Assembly (NCBI RefSeq): GCF_018130165.1
Contig: NZ_JAFCLZ010000005.1
Coordinates: 1 to 64,000 of the forward strand
Length of the DNA: 64,000 nucleotides
Direction: 5' to 3'
From: Bradyrhizobium sp. JYMT SZCCT0180
GTDB lineage: Bacteria; Pseudomonadota; Alphaproteobacteria; Rhizobiales; Xanthobacteraceae
This document shows positions 51,201 to 61,900 of the stretch, one piece after another; position 1 is the stretch's first letter; every line of letters starts with the position of its first letter. A program made the translations under genes and the position numbers. The notes below the pieces were generated by a model. It was not told the origin of the DNA. It ran no database searches and was given only the letters and a program-made list of their open reading frames with translations.

Positions 51201-51722
51201 TCAGGTCTTTAACTTCAGCCGGCCCATGAAATCGCGTTTGCCGAGCGGAACGCCGTTGGTGCGCAGGATGTCGTAAGCCGTGGTGGCGTGGAAATAGAAG
51301 TTCGGCAGCGAGAACGACATCAGGAAGCCTTCGGCCGTGAACGGCAATTTGCGGTCGCCCAGCGCGAAGATGACATCCTTGCCAGCGAGCGCATTGACCG
51401 CCTCCGGCGTCAGCGCCGACAAGGCGTCCCGGGCCTGCGTCACGTGCGCCTGCAATCCGGCGAAGTTGAACGGGGTCTTGAACGACGGCGGATTGAAGAG
51501 GCCCTGCTGCACGCCCTCGATGGCGCCGCGGGAATGCTGGACGACGGAAATGATCTGGAAACGGAACGGCAGCATGTCCGCCGCCAGCCGCGTCTCGACG
51601 ATCGCTTCCGGATCGATGTTGTTCTCTTCAAAATGGCTCAGCGCGCGGTCGAGGAATCCGCTGACCGCGCCGAGGGTTTGCAGATAGTTCGCCACGCTGG
51701 CGTCGTAGAGCGAAAGAGCCAT
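51201..51722 (-). CDS. DUF1993-family protein
   Basis: 173 residues beginning MALSLYDASVANYLQTLGAVSGFLDRAL, with ADMLPFRFQIISVVQHSRGA, LPFTAEGFLMSFSLPNFYFHATTAYDILR and GVPLGKRDFMGR, the full pattern of the DUF1993 family (DinB-like four-helix bundle). The His residues suggest metal binding. Function is unknown. It is read against the MAPEG gene and in the same direction as ccmH, which lies 82 bases upstream. Confidence 0.88.
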   Translation of the reverse strand: MALSLYDASVANYLQTLGAVSGFLDRALSHFEENNIDPEAIVETRLAADMLPFRFQIISVVQHSRGAIEGVQQGLFNPPSFKTPFNFAGLQAHVTQARDALSALTPEAVNALAGKDVIFALGDRKLPFTAEGFLMSFSLPNFYFHATTAYDILRTNGVPLGKRDFMGRLKLKT

Positions 51723-51804
51723 TGCGGATTCCCCCTTTGGCGATGTTGTTCTTGACGGCCGCAATGTAGCGGCGGAACCGGCCGGCTTGCAATCGGTACA
51801 AGCT

Positions 51805-52305
51805 TCAGGCCGGCTTTTCCGGCGACGTTTCCTTGGCGATCAACCGCTCCAGGCGGGCCTCTTCCTCGGCCGTCAGCTTCAGCAAGCCCTGGTCTTCCCT
51901 GCCCGGGAATTTCGAACGGCGCCGGCTGTAGACCCATAGCGCCAGTCCGCCACCCCCGAGCGCCAGCGGCGGCAACAGCCACAGCACCAGCGTATGCGGG
52001 TTGAACCGCGGCCGCAGCAGCACGAATTCGCCGTAACGCGCCACCAGGAAATCGATCACCTGCGTATTGCTGTCGCCGGCCGCAATCCGCTCGCGTACCA
52101 GCAGCCGCAAGTCGCGCGCCAGCGGCGCCTCGGAATCGTCGATCGACTGGTTCTGACACACCATGCAGCGCAGCTCGCGCGACAGATCGCGCGCACGGGC
52201 TTCCTTGCCCGGGTCCGCCATGATCTCGTCGGGCTGCACCGCGTAGGCAGATGTAGTAACGGCCGCGAGCCACAGGACGGTTAGAATCGTACTTAGCTTC
52301 CGCAT
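51805..52305 (-). CDS. ccmH: Cytochrome c maturation protein CcmH (CycL)
   Basis: 166 residues. A signal segment ends near VTTSAYA; the mature protein has the redox motif LRCMVCQNQSI used to reduce apocytochrome Cys pairs, then RDLRLLVRERIAAG and a C-terminal membrane helix (LVLWLLPPLALGGGGLALWVY). It functions with CcmF in heme ligation in the periplasm. The gene is the last of the ccmI-ccmE-ccmF-ccmH set; a repeat of about 100 bases separates it from ccmF. Confidence 0.95.
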   Translation of the reverse strand: MRKLSTILTVLWLAAVTTSAYAVQPDEIMADPGKEARARDLSRELRCMVCQNQSIDDSEAPLARDLRLLVRERIAAGDSNTQVIDFLVARYGEFVLLRPRFNPHTLVLWLLPPLALGGGGLALWVYSRRRSKFPGREDQGLLKLTAEEEARLERLIAKETSPEKPA

Positions 52306-52309
52306 CGTT

Positions 52310-52412
52310 TCTCCTCATCCTGAGGAGCATCCGAAGGATGCGTCTCGAAGGATGGCGTCAATCCGGGCCTCATCCTTCGAGACGCCGCTGACGCGGCTCC
52401 TCAGGATGAGGA
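52310..52412. repeat. Inverted intergenic repeat between ccmF and ccmH
   Basis: The left part has CTCATCCTGAGGAGC and GTCTCGAAGGATG; the right part has CATCCTTCGAGAC and CTCCTCAGGATGAGG. The two halves are largely reverse complements, so the RNA can fold into a long hairpin. This is the CATCCTGAGGAGC-type repeat seen in many alphaproteobacterial genomes. It may slow or partly end transcription before ccmH. Confidence 0.75.
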
Positions 52413-52416
52413 GAGT

Positions 52417-54399
52417 CTATTCCGCAGCCTGCAACGCACGCGAAGCCTTCGCGGGCTTCGGCGCGCCGACGCGCAAGCGCCGGTCCGACAGCGACAGCAG
52501 GCCGCCAAACGCCATCAGCACGGGGCCCCACCAGATCAAGAGCACCAGCGGCTTGTGATAGATGCGTACCGCGACCGCGCCTTCGTTCGTACTTTCGCCG
52601 AGCGAGATATAAAGCTGGCTGGCGCCGCGCGTCAGCAGCGCGGCCTCTGTTGTCGACGATCCCCGCGTGATGAAATTGCGCTTCGACGGCGTCATCACGC
52701 TGAGCTTCTCGCCGTCGAGACGAACCGTGAACTGCGCGATCATCTCGCGGTAATTCGGTCCCTGCCGCTGCGTGACGCCGTCGAGCTTCAATTCGTAACC
52801 GGCAACCCTGGCGACCTCGTTCGGCTTCAAGGTGCCGATATATTCGCTGTTCCAGGTGGTCTCGCAGACGATCCCGATCAGGGCAACGCCGACGCCGGCA
52901 TGCGCGAAGGCGGTGCCCCAGGTCGCCCGCGGCAAGCCGCGTGCGCGTTGCATCGCGGTCGCAAAGGGAGCGCGAAACAACGCCGTGCGCTCGGCGAGAT
53001 CGGTCATCGCACCGGCGATGACGAAAATCGCAAGCCCGATCGCGAGCGGTGCAAAGGTGCTGCCGCCATAGGTCCATGCATATGCCACCGCAATCGCGAC
53101 CAGCGCGGCGATGCCCGCCGCCGTCAGCCGCTGCGCCGCGCCGAGCAGGTCGCCGCGCTTCCATGCCAGCAGCGGCCCGAACGACATCGCCATCATCAGC
53201 GGCACGAACAGCGGCCCGAAGGTCAGATTGAAGAACGGCGCGCCGACCGAAATCTTGTCGCCGGTCAGAACTTCCAGCGCCAGCGGATACAGCGTTCCGA
53301 CGAACACTGTCGCGCAGGCCGTGGTCAGGAACAGATTGTTGAGCACCAGCGCGCCTTCGCGCGAGATCGGCGCGAACAACCCGCCCTGCTTCAGCGTCGA
53401 TGCGCGCCAGGCATACAGCGTCAGGCTGCCGCCGATGAAAAAACAGAGGATCAGCAGGATGAAAACGCCGCGCGTCGGATCGGTCGCGAACGCATGCACC
53501 GACGTCAGCACGCCCGAGCGCACCAGGAAGGTGCCGAGCAGCGACAGCGAGAAGGTCAGGATCGAAAGCAGTATGGTCCAGACCTTCAGCGCGTTGCGCT
53601 TCTCCATCACCACAGCGGAATGCAGCAGCGCGGTGCCGGCGAGCCACGGCATCAGCGAGGCATTCTCGACCGGATCCCAGAACCACCAGCCGCCCCAGCC
53701 GAGTTCGTAATAGGCCCAGTACGAGCCCATCGCGATGCCGAGCGTCAGGAATATCCACGCCACCAGCGTCCATGGCCGCACCCAGCGCGCCCAGGCCGCA
53801 TCGATCCGCCCCTCCATCAGGGCCGCGACCGCAAACGAGAATGAAATCGAGAAGCCGACATAGCCGAGATAGAGCATCGGCGGATGCACCGCGAGGCCGA
53901 TGTCCTGCAGCACCGGATTGAGGTCGCGGCCCTCGATCGGCGGCGTGGCGATGCGCAGGAACGGGTTCGAGGTCATCAGGATGAACAGATAGAACGCGGC
54001 CGCGATCCAGCCCTGCACCGCCAGCACATGGGCGCGCAGCGACAGCGGCAGATTGTTGCCGAACGCCGCGACGAGACCGCCGAACAGCGCCAGGATCGCC
54101 ACCCACAGCAGCATCGAGCCTTCGTGGTTACCCCAGACGCCGGTGATCTTGTAGAGCAGCGGTTTGGTCGAGTGTGAATTCTCGAACACGTTGGCGACGG
54201 AGAAATCGGAGCTGACATGGAGCATCACCAGCGCCGTGAACGACACCGCCACGAACAGCAATTGCGCCAGCGCCGTGGAGCGCGCGACGTTCATCAAGGC
54301 GACATCGCCCCAGCGCGCGCCCGCAACCGGCACCGTCGACTGGATCAGCGACAGCGCCAGCGCCAGCACCAGCGCGTAATGTCCGGCTTCCGCGATCAC
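52417..54399 (-). CDS. ccmF: Heme lyase subunit CcmF (CycK)
   Basis: 660 residues with about fifteen membrane segments. The WWD signature region ([21 protein letters not shown]) and the early pattern [16 protein letters not shown] identify CcmF. It receives heme from CcmE and attaches it to apocytochrome c on the periplasmic side. The start [14 protein letters not shown] overlaps the stop of ccmE by 4 bases. Confidence 0.97.
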   Translation of the reverse strand: MIAEAGHYALVLALALSLIQSTVPVAGARWGDVALMNVARSTALAQLLFVAVSFTALVMLHVSSDFSVANVFENSHSTKPLLYKITGVWGNHEGSMLLWVAILALFGGLVAAFGNNLPLSLRAHVLAVQGWIAAAFYLFILMTSNPFLRIATPPIEGRDLNPVLQDIGLAVHPPMLYLGYVGFSISFSFAVAALMEGRIDAAWARWVRPWTLVAWIFLTLGIAMGSYWAYYELGWGGWWFWDPVENASLMPWLAGTALLHSAVVMEKRNALKVWTILLSILTFSLSLLGTFLVRSGVLTSVHAFATDPTRGVFILLILCFFIGGSLTLYAWRASTLKQGGLFAPISREGALVLNNLFLTTACATVFVGTLYPLALEVLTGDKISVGAPFFNLTFGPLFVPLMMAMSFGPLLAWKRGDLLGAAQRLTAAGIAALVAIAVAYAWTYGGSTFAPLAIGLAIFVIAGAMTDLAERTALFRAPFATAMQRARGLPRATWGTAFAHAGVGVALIGIVCETTWNSEYIGTLKPNEVARVAGYELKLDGVTQRQGPNYREMIAQFTVRLDGEKLSVMTPSKRNFITRGSSTTEAALLTRGASQLYISLGESTNEGAVAVRIYHKPLVLLIWWGPVLMAFGGLLSLSDRRLRVGAPKPAKASRALQAAE

Positions 54400-54881
54400 T
54401 TAGGCGCCCCCTGCGTCGGCGCCGCCGAAGCGCTGGGCTTGGCGCCATAATCGTCCTTCCAGTGCCCCTGCTTCTTCAACGCGTCGGCGACGTCCTTGGG
54501 CATGTAGGTCTCGTCATGCTTGGCGAGTACGGTGTCGGCCCTGAACACGCCCGATGCGTCGATCGCGCCCTCGGCGACGACGCCCTGCCCTTCACGGAAC
54601 AGGTCGGGCAGGATTCCCTTATAGGCAACCGGCAGCACGGCACTGCCGTCGGCGACGCTGAAATTCACCGCCAGATTGTCGCCGCGCACCAGCGATCCCG
54701 GCTGCACCAGGCCGCCGAGGCGAAAACGCTTGCCGGCGGGAATCTGCTTCTCGGCCGCCATCGAAGGCGTTGAAAAGAACACGATGGAATCGCGCATCGC
54801 GTTCAGCACCAGCGCCGCCGCCACCGCGAGCACCGCGAGCGAACCGCCGATCATGGTCAAACGCCGCTGCTTGCGCGTCAT
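54396..54881 (-). CDS. ccmE: Heme chaperone CcmE (CycJ)
   Basis: 161 residues. One N-terminal membrane helix ([22 protein letters not shown]) anchors an OB-fold. The heme-binding His lies in [13 protein letters not shown] flexible Ala/Pro-rich tail ends the protein. It carries heme to CcmF. It overlaps ccmF by ATGA and lies 34 bases after ccmI. Confidence 0.96.
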   Translation of the reverse strand: MTRKQRRLTMIGGSLAVLAVAAALVLNAMRDSIVFFSTPSMAAEKQIPAGKRFRLGGLVQPGSLVRGDNLAVNFSVADGSAVLPVAYKGILPDLFREGQGVVAEGAIDASGVFRADTVLAKHDETYMPKDVADALKKQGHWKDDYGAKPSASAAPTQGAPK

Positions 54882-54915
54882 GATAATCCTTTGGTTCCCT
54901 GCATGATGGGTTCCA

Positions 54916-56019
54916 TCATCCGTCGAGCCCGAGATTCTTCAGGCCTTCATTGAGCTGACGCAAGCGTTCGGCATCGTTGGCAACCGCCTGACGCGCATCG
55001 CCTAGCGCGCTCACCGCCTTGTCGCGCTCGCCCATCACCATATAGGCCCGCACCAGCCGCAGCCATCCCTCGACATCGTCGCCGTTCTCTTTCAACCTTG
55101 TGGCGAGGCGGTCGACCATGCCGCGGATCATGGTGCCGCGGTCGGCCTCGTTCATGTCCTTGGCCGCCGCCATCGCATCATTCGACAGCGCGGGTGCAGC
55201 CGGACCACCGACGCGCACCAATGCTGCCTGAACCAGCGGCCGCCACGGCGCATCGGCTGGCGCCTTGGCCAGCATCGCGCGCCAGATCGCGGCGGCGTCG
55301 GTGCGACGGCCGTCCTGCTCGGCGGCAAGCCCGAGGAAATAGCCGGCCTTGGGCTCGTCGGCGTTCAGCGCCGCCGCGCGTTCGAATTCGGCCTTGGCCT
55401 GCGAGGTCACGACGCCGCCCGCCGAACCCGTCAGCGCTTCGCCGAGATCGGACCGGCGCTCGGCGCTGTCGCCATTGTAAGTGATCGAATTGCGCAGCGC
55501 GCGGATCGCGTCGTCGTAGCGGCCGAGCCGCACCAACGCCGGGGCCAGCACACTCCAGCCGCGGCCGTCAGTCGGATTTTTGTCCAGATGCGCCTCGACC
55601 TGCGCGATCAGATTGTCGATCGGCTGATTGACGTCGGGGGCGCGGCTGCGGCTGGCGAGCGGGAAATCGCCGAGCTGCGGCGATCCCAACGAAAGGTAGA
55701 ACGCGACCGCCGCGACCGGCAGCCCCACCAGCGCCAGGACGGTCGAGGACCGGCGTAGCGTGAGGTTCGCCTGTGCCGGCAGGTCATCCCTGCCATCCGC
55801 GGCCGCCAGCAGGCGGCGGCTGATCTCGACGCGCGCGGCTTCCGCTTCCGAGGGCCCGATCAGGCCGGCGGCGACGTCGCGATCGATCTCGGCAAGCTGG
55901 TCCCTGTAGACGGCAGCCTCGCTGCCACCGGCCTGAGCCGCCGAACCGCGGCTCAACGGCCAGAGCACGGCAAAGATCGCCGCGACCGTCATCAGCGCGA
56001 ACACAAACCACAGCGTCAT
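54916..56019 (-). CDS. ccmI: Cytochrome c biogenesis protein CcmI (CycH)
   Basis: 367 residues: two membrane helices ([22 protein letters not shown] and [20 protein letters not shown]) with a cytoplasmic loop having [28 protein letters not shown], then a periplasmic TPR-type region ([53 protein letters not shown]). It presents apocytochrome c to the heme lyase. The start MTLWFVF is chosen because the longer open frame contains no signal features. Confidence 0.94.
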   Translation of the reverse strand: MTLWFVFALMTVAAIFAVLWPLSRGSAAQAGGSEAAVYRDQLAEIDRDVAAGLIGPSEAEAARVEISRRLLAAADGRDDLPAQANLTLRRSSTVLALVGLPVAAVAFYLSLGSPQLGDFPLASRSRAPDVNQPIDNLIAQVEAHLDKNPTDGRGWSVLAPALVRLGRYDDAIRALRNSITYNGDSAERRSDLGEALTGSAGGVVTSQAKAEFERAAALNADEPKAGYFLGLAAEQDGRRTDAAAIWRAMLAKAPADAPWRPLVQAALVRVGGPAAPALSNDAMAAAKDMNEADRGTMIRGMVDRLATRLKENGDDVEGWLRLVRAYMVMGERDKAVSALGDARQAVANDAERLRQLNEGLKNLGLDG

Positions 56020-56265
56020 CAAGCGGTTCCCGGGCGGAACGGCGCTTTTAGAATGAGAATAAGCGGCGCCGATGCGCCGCTTTACACTACCGGCGGCAAG
56101 CCCGGCAATTGACAATTGCGGCAGAAAAACCAGGGAAACCGAACCGATCGCAGGCTCGATCGCGTGAGCGCCGCCGGGTCGGCCAGCGCGACGCGCAAAC
56201 CCGCGCGAAACCTGGTGATTCCAGGGGCCATGAACCCTGGGGATCACCGATTGAGCCTCAGAACG

Positions 56266-56416
56266 TTCCCGATCCCACCGTCATCACCGCGAAGGCGGGT
56301 GATCCAGCATTCCAGAGAAGTGCGTGATCGATCCGGAGTGCCGCGGCGCACTGGATGCCCCGCCGGAGCCTTTCATCGGGCGGCCATTCGGCCGACCCGG
56401 TGGCGGGGCATGACAA
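56266..56416. repeat. Palindromic intergenic repeat
   Basis: Contains a perfect inverted pair ATGCCCCGCC (56355-56364) and GGCGGGGCAT (56402-56411) enclosing GGCGGCCATTCGGCCGACC-like sequence, and a left flank with the ATCACCGCGAAGGCGGGTGAT stem-loop type. Such elements are common between genes in Bradyrhizobium-type genomes. No function is known. Confidence 0.6.
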
Positions 56417-56462
56417 CGCCATGTCGATGCGCCGCTGGAGGATGTTCTGCAAGCTATAGCAT

Positions 56463-56493
56463 TTGCACCAAGACGTAGGCGATGCTACATAAT
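56463..56493 (+). promoter_or_regulatory. Predicted exbB promoter with palindromic operator
   Basis: A -35-like TTGCAC at 56463-56468 and a -10-like TACATA at 56486-56491, 17 bases apart. Between and across them lies the site ACGTAGGCGATGCTACAT (56473-56490), with the arms GTAG and CTAC six bases apart. The same 18-base site, with three differences in its centre, overlaps the promoter of the TonB-dependent receptor at 62164-62181. A TGCAA/TTGCA palindrome at 56448-56467 overlaps the -35. A metal-responsive repressor is the likely binder. Confidence 0.55.
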
Positions 56494-56535
56494 GGGGTGA
56501 ATACGTTAATTCCCAGCCCCTTAGAGGCAAAATCG

Positions 56536-57402
56536 ATGCGATCCTGGAAAGCTCTTCGACGCGACGCCCTTCCCTTTGGCCTTGTTGGAATTCTGGATGG
56601 CCCGAAGGTTCGCCGCGGCGCCGCGTTGCTTGCGCTGCCGTTCTTGTTTTCAGCGCTTCCGGCGTCGGCACAGGATGGAGTGGACAGAACCGCGATCGCG
56701 GCCGCGCTGCTGCCCCGCGATCTCAGTCCCTGGGGCATGTTCATGCAGGCCGACATTGTCGTCAAAGCCGTGATGATCGGTCTGGCTTTTGCGACCCTGG
56801 TGACCTGGACGGTATGGCTCTCCAAGACGATCGAGCTGATCAAGGCGCGCCGCAATGCGAAGAACGCCTTGCGCGAACTCGCGAGCGCCAGGAACGTTGA
56901 AGACGCCGTGCGGCAGGTGCCCGAGGGGGCGGTTGCGCAATTGCTCGAGGGCGCGATGGCGGAACTGAAACTGAGCACCGATCGAATGGACAAGGAAGGG
57001 ATCAAGACCCGGGTTGCGTCCCGGCTTCAGCAGATCGAGGCGGCGGCCAGCAGGCGCATCGGGTTCGGCACCGGCGTGCTGGCAACCATCGGATCGACCG
57101 GCCCCTTTGTCGGACTGTTCGGGACGGTGTGGGGAATCATGAACAGCTTCATCGGAATCTCGAAGTCGCAAACCACCAATCTCGCGGTGGTCGCGCCGGG
57201 GATCGCCGAGGCACTGCTGGCGACGGCGCTCGGGCTGGTGGCGGCGATACCCGCCGTGATGATCTACAATCTGTTCGCGCGCCAGATCAGCTCGTACCGC
57301 GCGCTGCTCGGCGACGGGTCGTCGGAGATCACCCGCCTCGTCGGCCGTGACCTCGACGGCGGCGCCATACTCGTCCGGCGACATCTCGCAGCGGCGGAGT
57401 AG
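56536..57402 (+). CDS. exbB: TonB-system energiser ExbB (MotA/TolQ/ExbB family)
   Basis: 288 residues. An N-terminal hydrophobic segment (RRGAALLALPFLFSALPASAQ) resembles a signal peptide, as found in longer ExbB versions; three membrane segments follow, with the family motif GTGVLATIGSTGPFVGLFGTVWGIMNSFIGI and EALLATALGLVAAIPAVMIYNLF. It forms the proton channel that powers TonB. The ATG at 56536 has GAGGC upstream; an ATG at 56482 lies inside the predicted operator and is unlikely. exbD follows after 5 bases. Confidence 0.93.
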   Translation: MRSWKALRRDALPFGLVGILDGPKVRRGAALLALPFLFSALPASAQDGVDRTAIAAALLPRDLSPWGMFMQADIVVKAVMIGLAFATLVTWTVWLSKTIELIKARRNAKNALRELASARNVEDAVRQVPEGAVAQLLEGAMAELKLSTDRMDKEGIKTRVASRLQQIEAAASRRIGFGTGVLATIGSTGPFVGLFGTVWGIMNSFIGISKSQTTNLAVVAPGIAEALLATALGLVAAIPAVMIYNLFARQISSYRALLGDGSSEITRLVGRDLDGGAILVRRHLAAAE

Positions 57403-57407
57403 CGGCG

Positions 57408-57833
57408 ATGGCTGTCAGTGTTAACCAGAGCAACAGCGATCTTGCTGAGGTCCATGAGATCAACGTGACACCGTTCATCGATGTCATTCTCGTGCTGCTC
57501 ATCATCTTCATGGTCGCCGCGCCGCTCGCAACCGTCGATATCGCGGTCGATCTTCCGGCCTCGAATGCGGAGCCGCAGCCTCGGCCCGACAAGCCGGTCT
57601 ACCTGACGGTCAAACCGGATCTCTCTTTGTCCGTCGGCAACGAGACCGTGGGGCGCGCCGCGCTGCCCGGCGTGCTCGATGCGAGCACCAACGGCCATAA
57701 GGACAGCCGAATTTTCCTGCGCGCCGACAAGCTCGTCCCGTATGGCGAGGTAATGCAGGTGATGAACATGCTGCGCGCCGCCGGCTATCTGAAAGTCGCC
57801 CTGGTCGGACTGGAACAAGCCGCGTCGCCATGA
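57408..57833 (+). CDS. exbD: TonB-system energiser ExbD
   Basis: 141 residues with one N-terminal membrane helix preceded by HEINVTPFIDVILVLLIIFMVAAPLA, containing the essential membrane Asp of ExbD/TolR proteins. The periplasmic part has DKPVYLTVKPDLSLSVGN and RIFLRADKLVPYGEVMQVMNMLRAAGYLKVALVG. It works with ExbB. It overlaps tonB by 4 bases (ATGA). Confidence 0.95.
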   Translation: MAVSVNQSNSDLAEVHEINVTPFIDVILVLLIIFMVAAPLATVDIAVDLPASNAEPQPRPDKPVYLTVKPDLSLSVGNETVGRAALPGVLDASTNGHKDSRIFLRADKLVPYGEVMQVMNMLRAAGYLKVALVGLEQAASP

Positions 57834-58591
57834 TGCAGCTCGCGGCCGAAGATCGTTCCGACCTGCAACGCTGGATGTTGAGCGGCCTTGCGGTCGTGTG
57901 CGTCTATGCCGGCGTGACGGCCACGCTCGCGACCTGGCGCTATCCGGACGACATCGCGGCCACCGAGCCATCCGGTGCAATCGTGGTCGACCTCGCACCG
58001 TTGCCGGCAGCGCCCTCGACGACCCCCTCCGATGTCGCGCCGGGCCCGGAACAGGTGATGTCGGAAGCGCAGCCCGAGGCGAAGCCTGAGGTGACGCCAC
58101 CCGATGAAACGCCCGAGCTGCCCTCCGCACCCAATCCGGATGCGGCCGTGGCGCTGCAGAGTAAGCCGCAGCCCGAGGTGACGCCGCAGCAGCAGGCGGC
58201 CGCCGCCACCACGTCGGCACCGGCAGCGATCACCGAGCGCATTGCGCCGGTAGCCGTAGCACCCACCCAGGGCGTGCCGAATGCGATGGACTCTCCAGCT
58301 GTGGTGACATGGCGAACCAAAGTCATCGCCTTGATCGAAAAGAACAAGCGCTATCCGGAAGCCGCACGGCCGCGGCGCGAGCAAGGAACTGCACAGGTGT
58401 CGTTTGCGCTCGATCGCAAGGGACTGGTGACCAACGCGCGCGTAATTCAAAGCTCCGGCTCAAGCGCCCTCGACCAGGAAGCCGTCGCGCTGCTCAAGCG
58501 CGCGGAGCCATTTCCCGCGCCGCCCGCAGCTTTCCCGGGCGATTCCGTCGTCGTGAAGCGGGTGCCGATCGCCTTCACCATAAAAAAATAG
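57830..58591 (+). CDS. tonB: TonB energy transducer
   Basis: 253 residues: one N-terminal membrane helix (WMLSGLAVVCVYAGVTATLATW), a long Pro/Glu/Ala/Gln-rich periplasmic spacer (about 45-150) and the C-terminal TonB domain (WRTKVIALIEKNKRYPEAARPRREQGTAQVSFALDRKGLVTNARVIQSSGS, ending VPIAFTIKK). YP in KRYPEAA is the family signature. It spans the periplasm and energises outer membrane receptors such as the one encoded 310 bases downstream on the other strand. Confidence 0.95.
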   Translation: MMQLAAEDRSDLQRWMLSGLAVVCVYAGVTATLATWRYPDDIAATEPSGAIVVDLAPLPAAPSTTPSDVAPGPEQVMSEAQPEAKPEVTPPDETPELPSAPNPDAAVALQSKPQPEVTPQQQAAAATTSAPAAITERIAPVAVAPTQGVPNAMDSPAVVTWRTKVIALIEKNKRYPEAARPRREQGTAQVSFALDRKGLVTNARVIQSSGSSALDQEAVALLKRAEPFPAPPAAFPGDSVVVKRVPIAFTIKK

Positions 58592-58901
58592 CGCGGTCGG
58601 TTAGCGGCGCGTAAGCCAAGCGGCCTCGTCTCGGGTCCGGCTTTCATGCGCGCATCATTTTCTGGCGACTAAACAGCGGCGTCAGGAACCAGGTCGCGGT
58701 GAAGCCGAGTGGGCCGCCTGCCTTGCTCTAAAATTCAGGCGGCCCCGCCGACCATATCAATTGTCCTGCCCCACGGCAGAGGCCATAGCCAGCCAAGCCA
58801 AATATGAGCAGACGGATTTGAAAGTCTTATGACAGAGGCCGCTAACCAAGCCGCCTCTTTCCATCGCCATTTCCTGCGCGGCTTTGCGCTACAAAACCGG
58901 A
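58592..58901. other. Intergenic region between convergent tonB and receptor genes
   Basis: 310 bases where the two transcripts meet. No gene and no convincing terminator stem was recognised. Confidence 0.5.
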
Positions 58902-61900
58902 TCAATCCGCAATGATCGCCCCGCCGGCGCCGAACTTGTAGTTCACGCCGACCCTGACGCCGTCGCTTGTCACCCTGGTGTTGGAGTCGAATGCGACCGC
59001 TGTGTTGGCGGCGGTGGCCGGCGTGGAACGTACCGAACCGAAATCCATGTGGAGATATTCGAGCTTGCCAGTCCAGTTGCCCGCGAGGCGGGTTTCCAGA
59101 CCGCCGCCTACCGCCCAACCGAAACGGTAGTTGTCGGTATTCAAAGCTGCCGTCGTCGCGGCACCCGCATTATCGAAACCTGTGACAGACGTCGACGTCG
59201 TTATCTTGCCGAACGGAACGCCCGCCGTGACATAGGCAAGCAGACCGGGCGAAACGAGCGCACCGACGCGCCCGCGAACCGAGGCGACCCATCCCAGTTG
59301 GTAATCCAGGCTTGCCGTCACGGGTGCGTCGAGCGGAGCCAGCGCCACGTTGCAGACATTGCCGAGACAAGTGATGGCATTGCGTCCGCGCTGATTGCGG
59401 TATTCGAAATCGCCTTCGATGCCTGCGACCAGCCGGCCCGATATCCAGTTGTATCCAGCCTGCCCGCCAAAGCTGGCGGTGCCGCGCGTCGAGAACAGGC
59501 GGCCGCCGTCAAACGGCAGACCGGTTGCATCCTCGCTGAACACCGCGCTGGTAACAGCCCTGCCGCCGACATACCCGACATTGCCGCCGGCATAGATGCC
59601 CGCCCAGTTCCAGGCCGCTTCAAGCATCCGCGCTGATTTGTAATACATGTTGCCGCCCGGCCCCCGCGCCATCGCGAAGGACGAACCGGGCGTCCCGCTC
59701 GGCCGGTCGACGCCGTATTTGACGTTGAGGAAGAGTTTGACGCCGCGCCCGGGCTGCAGGATCTCGTCCTTGTGGAATTGAACGGCATTGCGAATGTTGG
59801 CGTTGAGCAGATTGTCGCCAACCAGTCCGGTCACGACTTCGACCGCGCCCCACGGCGAATCCTTCCAGAACTGCCGGTTCTCCAGCTGCACCTTGAGCAG
59901 ATCGTATCCGCCGGTCGTCGTATCGAACTGCGAAACGTCGTTCTGCGCGAAGGCATGCAGCAGGCCGATACGGGCGAACCAGCTGTCGTTCCGCCAATAG
60001 GCACCGCCGCCGAGCCGCATCGGCGGGATGCGCGGCACATTGCTGCCGTCGGTGAACGTCGCGCGCACGACATCGAACTGTCCGTCAACACCGAACGTAC
60101 CGCTCGCGAGCGGTGCGACGTCCCATTGCCAGGCCAACTCGCCGCCGCGAAACGTCGCGTCGCGCTGATCGTAGTTGACCTGGATGTAATCGGTGCCGGC
60201 GCCGCAGGTGGCAAACGTTTCCTGGCACAGGATACCGGTGGCGCGCGAGAAGATGAACTTGTCGTACGACGTGTAATAGGCATTGGCGGCGAACCTGAAG
60301 TCGCCGGCGATGCGCTTCAGGCCGATTTCCGCCGTCTGCGCGGTCTCGATTCCCAGGTTCGGATTGCCGATCTTGAAGGTCTTCTCCGAACCGTCAGGAC
60401 CTTGCGCGAACAATTCAAGCGCGCGCGGCGCGCGTTCGATTCGCTGCAGCGTCAGGCTCGCGACCAGGTAGGACGGAAGATCCTTGATGATGCCGAAACT
60501 GGCGCTCTTCGGCATGAAGTCGAGCTTAGCTGCAGCCCTGCCCGGTTCATTGGGCGGCGGCAGAAAATTCGACGGGAAGGTGAACGCCGTGCCGGCGATG
60601 TCGACGCCCTCGATGCGCCCCGCCAATTGCGTGCGCAGCGTGTCCGTGTGTCTTACTTCATTGAGGAAATACGCCGCCGCGGTTGTGGTCTTGGCAGGAA
60701 GGAGGATCGCCTGGCCTGCCGTATCCAGTTGCTGGTAGGCGCCCTGCGCGCCGATAATGCTGGTCAGCGCCCCGATCGGCGTGGCGAACGCTGCAGATTC
60801 AAGCTCGATCTTGCCCTCGGTCTGCGTGTTCTTGAAGGTGGCGGTGATCCCCTCGTAACCGGGGCCGGCGAGCACCGTCTCGTCATGCCGGTACTCCGAA
60901 TATCCGGTCCAGTACCTGACGGCGGCAAGCGCGGCCGCATCCGGGCGATACTCGCCCTTGCTGGTAATCTTGGTCTGCTCGAGATCGTTGTGCTGGCGGG
61001 CATCCGCGGTCGCTATACCCGGAACGAAATAGTCGCTGGTGAACCGCGAGACGGCGATGCCGGCATAGCCGCCGTCGAACAAATAAGAACCGCCGACCGC
61101 CGCTCCCGCGCTTTGCGAGGCTGAATTCGGTTGCCTGCCGTTGCCGACCGGCGCGGGGTTTGGCGGAACGAGATAGGGATAACTCGGGATGCTGTAATCG
61201 CTGGAGGATCGCCCGTAGATGTCGGCGTGAACGGCAGCATTGCGACCGCCGGCGTCCAGCAACAGACCGCTTTCCCATCCTTTGTTGACGCTCGTCACGG
61301 CCGATCTCAGTTCCGCGGCCACCCCACCTACTGGAGCGGCGGTCGGAATCCGGTTGTTGTTGACGTCGACGACGCCGCCGACGGCCTGTGAGCCGAACCG
61401 GAGCGCGCCCGGTCCGCGAATGACGTCGACCTTCTGGATCGCGAGAGGATCGATCGGTACCGCGTGGTCCTGCGCGATGTCAGACACGTCGACCGCACCG
61501 ACGCCGTTCTCCTGGATGCGGACCTTGGCATCCGACAAGCCACGCAGAACGGGGCGGGACGATTCCGTGGCCAGGCCTGCGGAAGTCGCGCCGGGCATGT
61601 TGGAGAACAGGCTGCCGAACCCGCCATTGCTGCTGCCGGTCTGGATTTGATTGCTGCCGATCGTCGACAATGGCGCAAACGGCGGATTGAAGGGCGAGGC
61701 AGGCGCGGCCGCCGGGGCGGGACCCGGCAGCGGTGCCGCGACGGTCCGTGAAGGCCGGCCGGGCTCGGCGCGCCCTGCCCGCCGCGCCGGCTTGGGCTGG
61801 CGCCCCTCCACGGTCACTTGCGGCAGGTCGATTTCCGCCGGCGCGGGCTTGTCCTGCGGTCCGGCAGCGGTTGCCGGTTGCGGCGGTGCCGTCTGCGATT

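Larger units (their letters stand above)
56020..56535. other. Divergent intergenic region with repeat and exbB promoter
   Basis: 516 bases between the ccmI and exbB starts. The middle holds a palindromic intergenic repeat (56266-56416), and the right end the exbB promoter and operator (56448-56493). No gene is supported here. Confidence 0.55.

Noticed and set aside
52555-53844. 429-residue plus-strand frame opposite ccmF
   Set aside because: The complement of a membrane-protein gene; no motif or ribosome site supports it.
56482-56535. Upstream start for exbB
   Set aside because: The ATG at 56482 lies within the predicted operator and -10 region, and the extra residues are not conserved in character.
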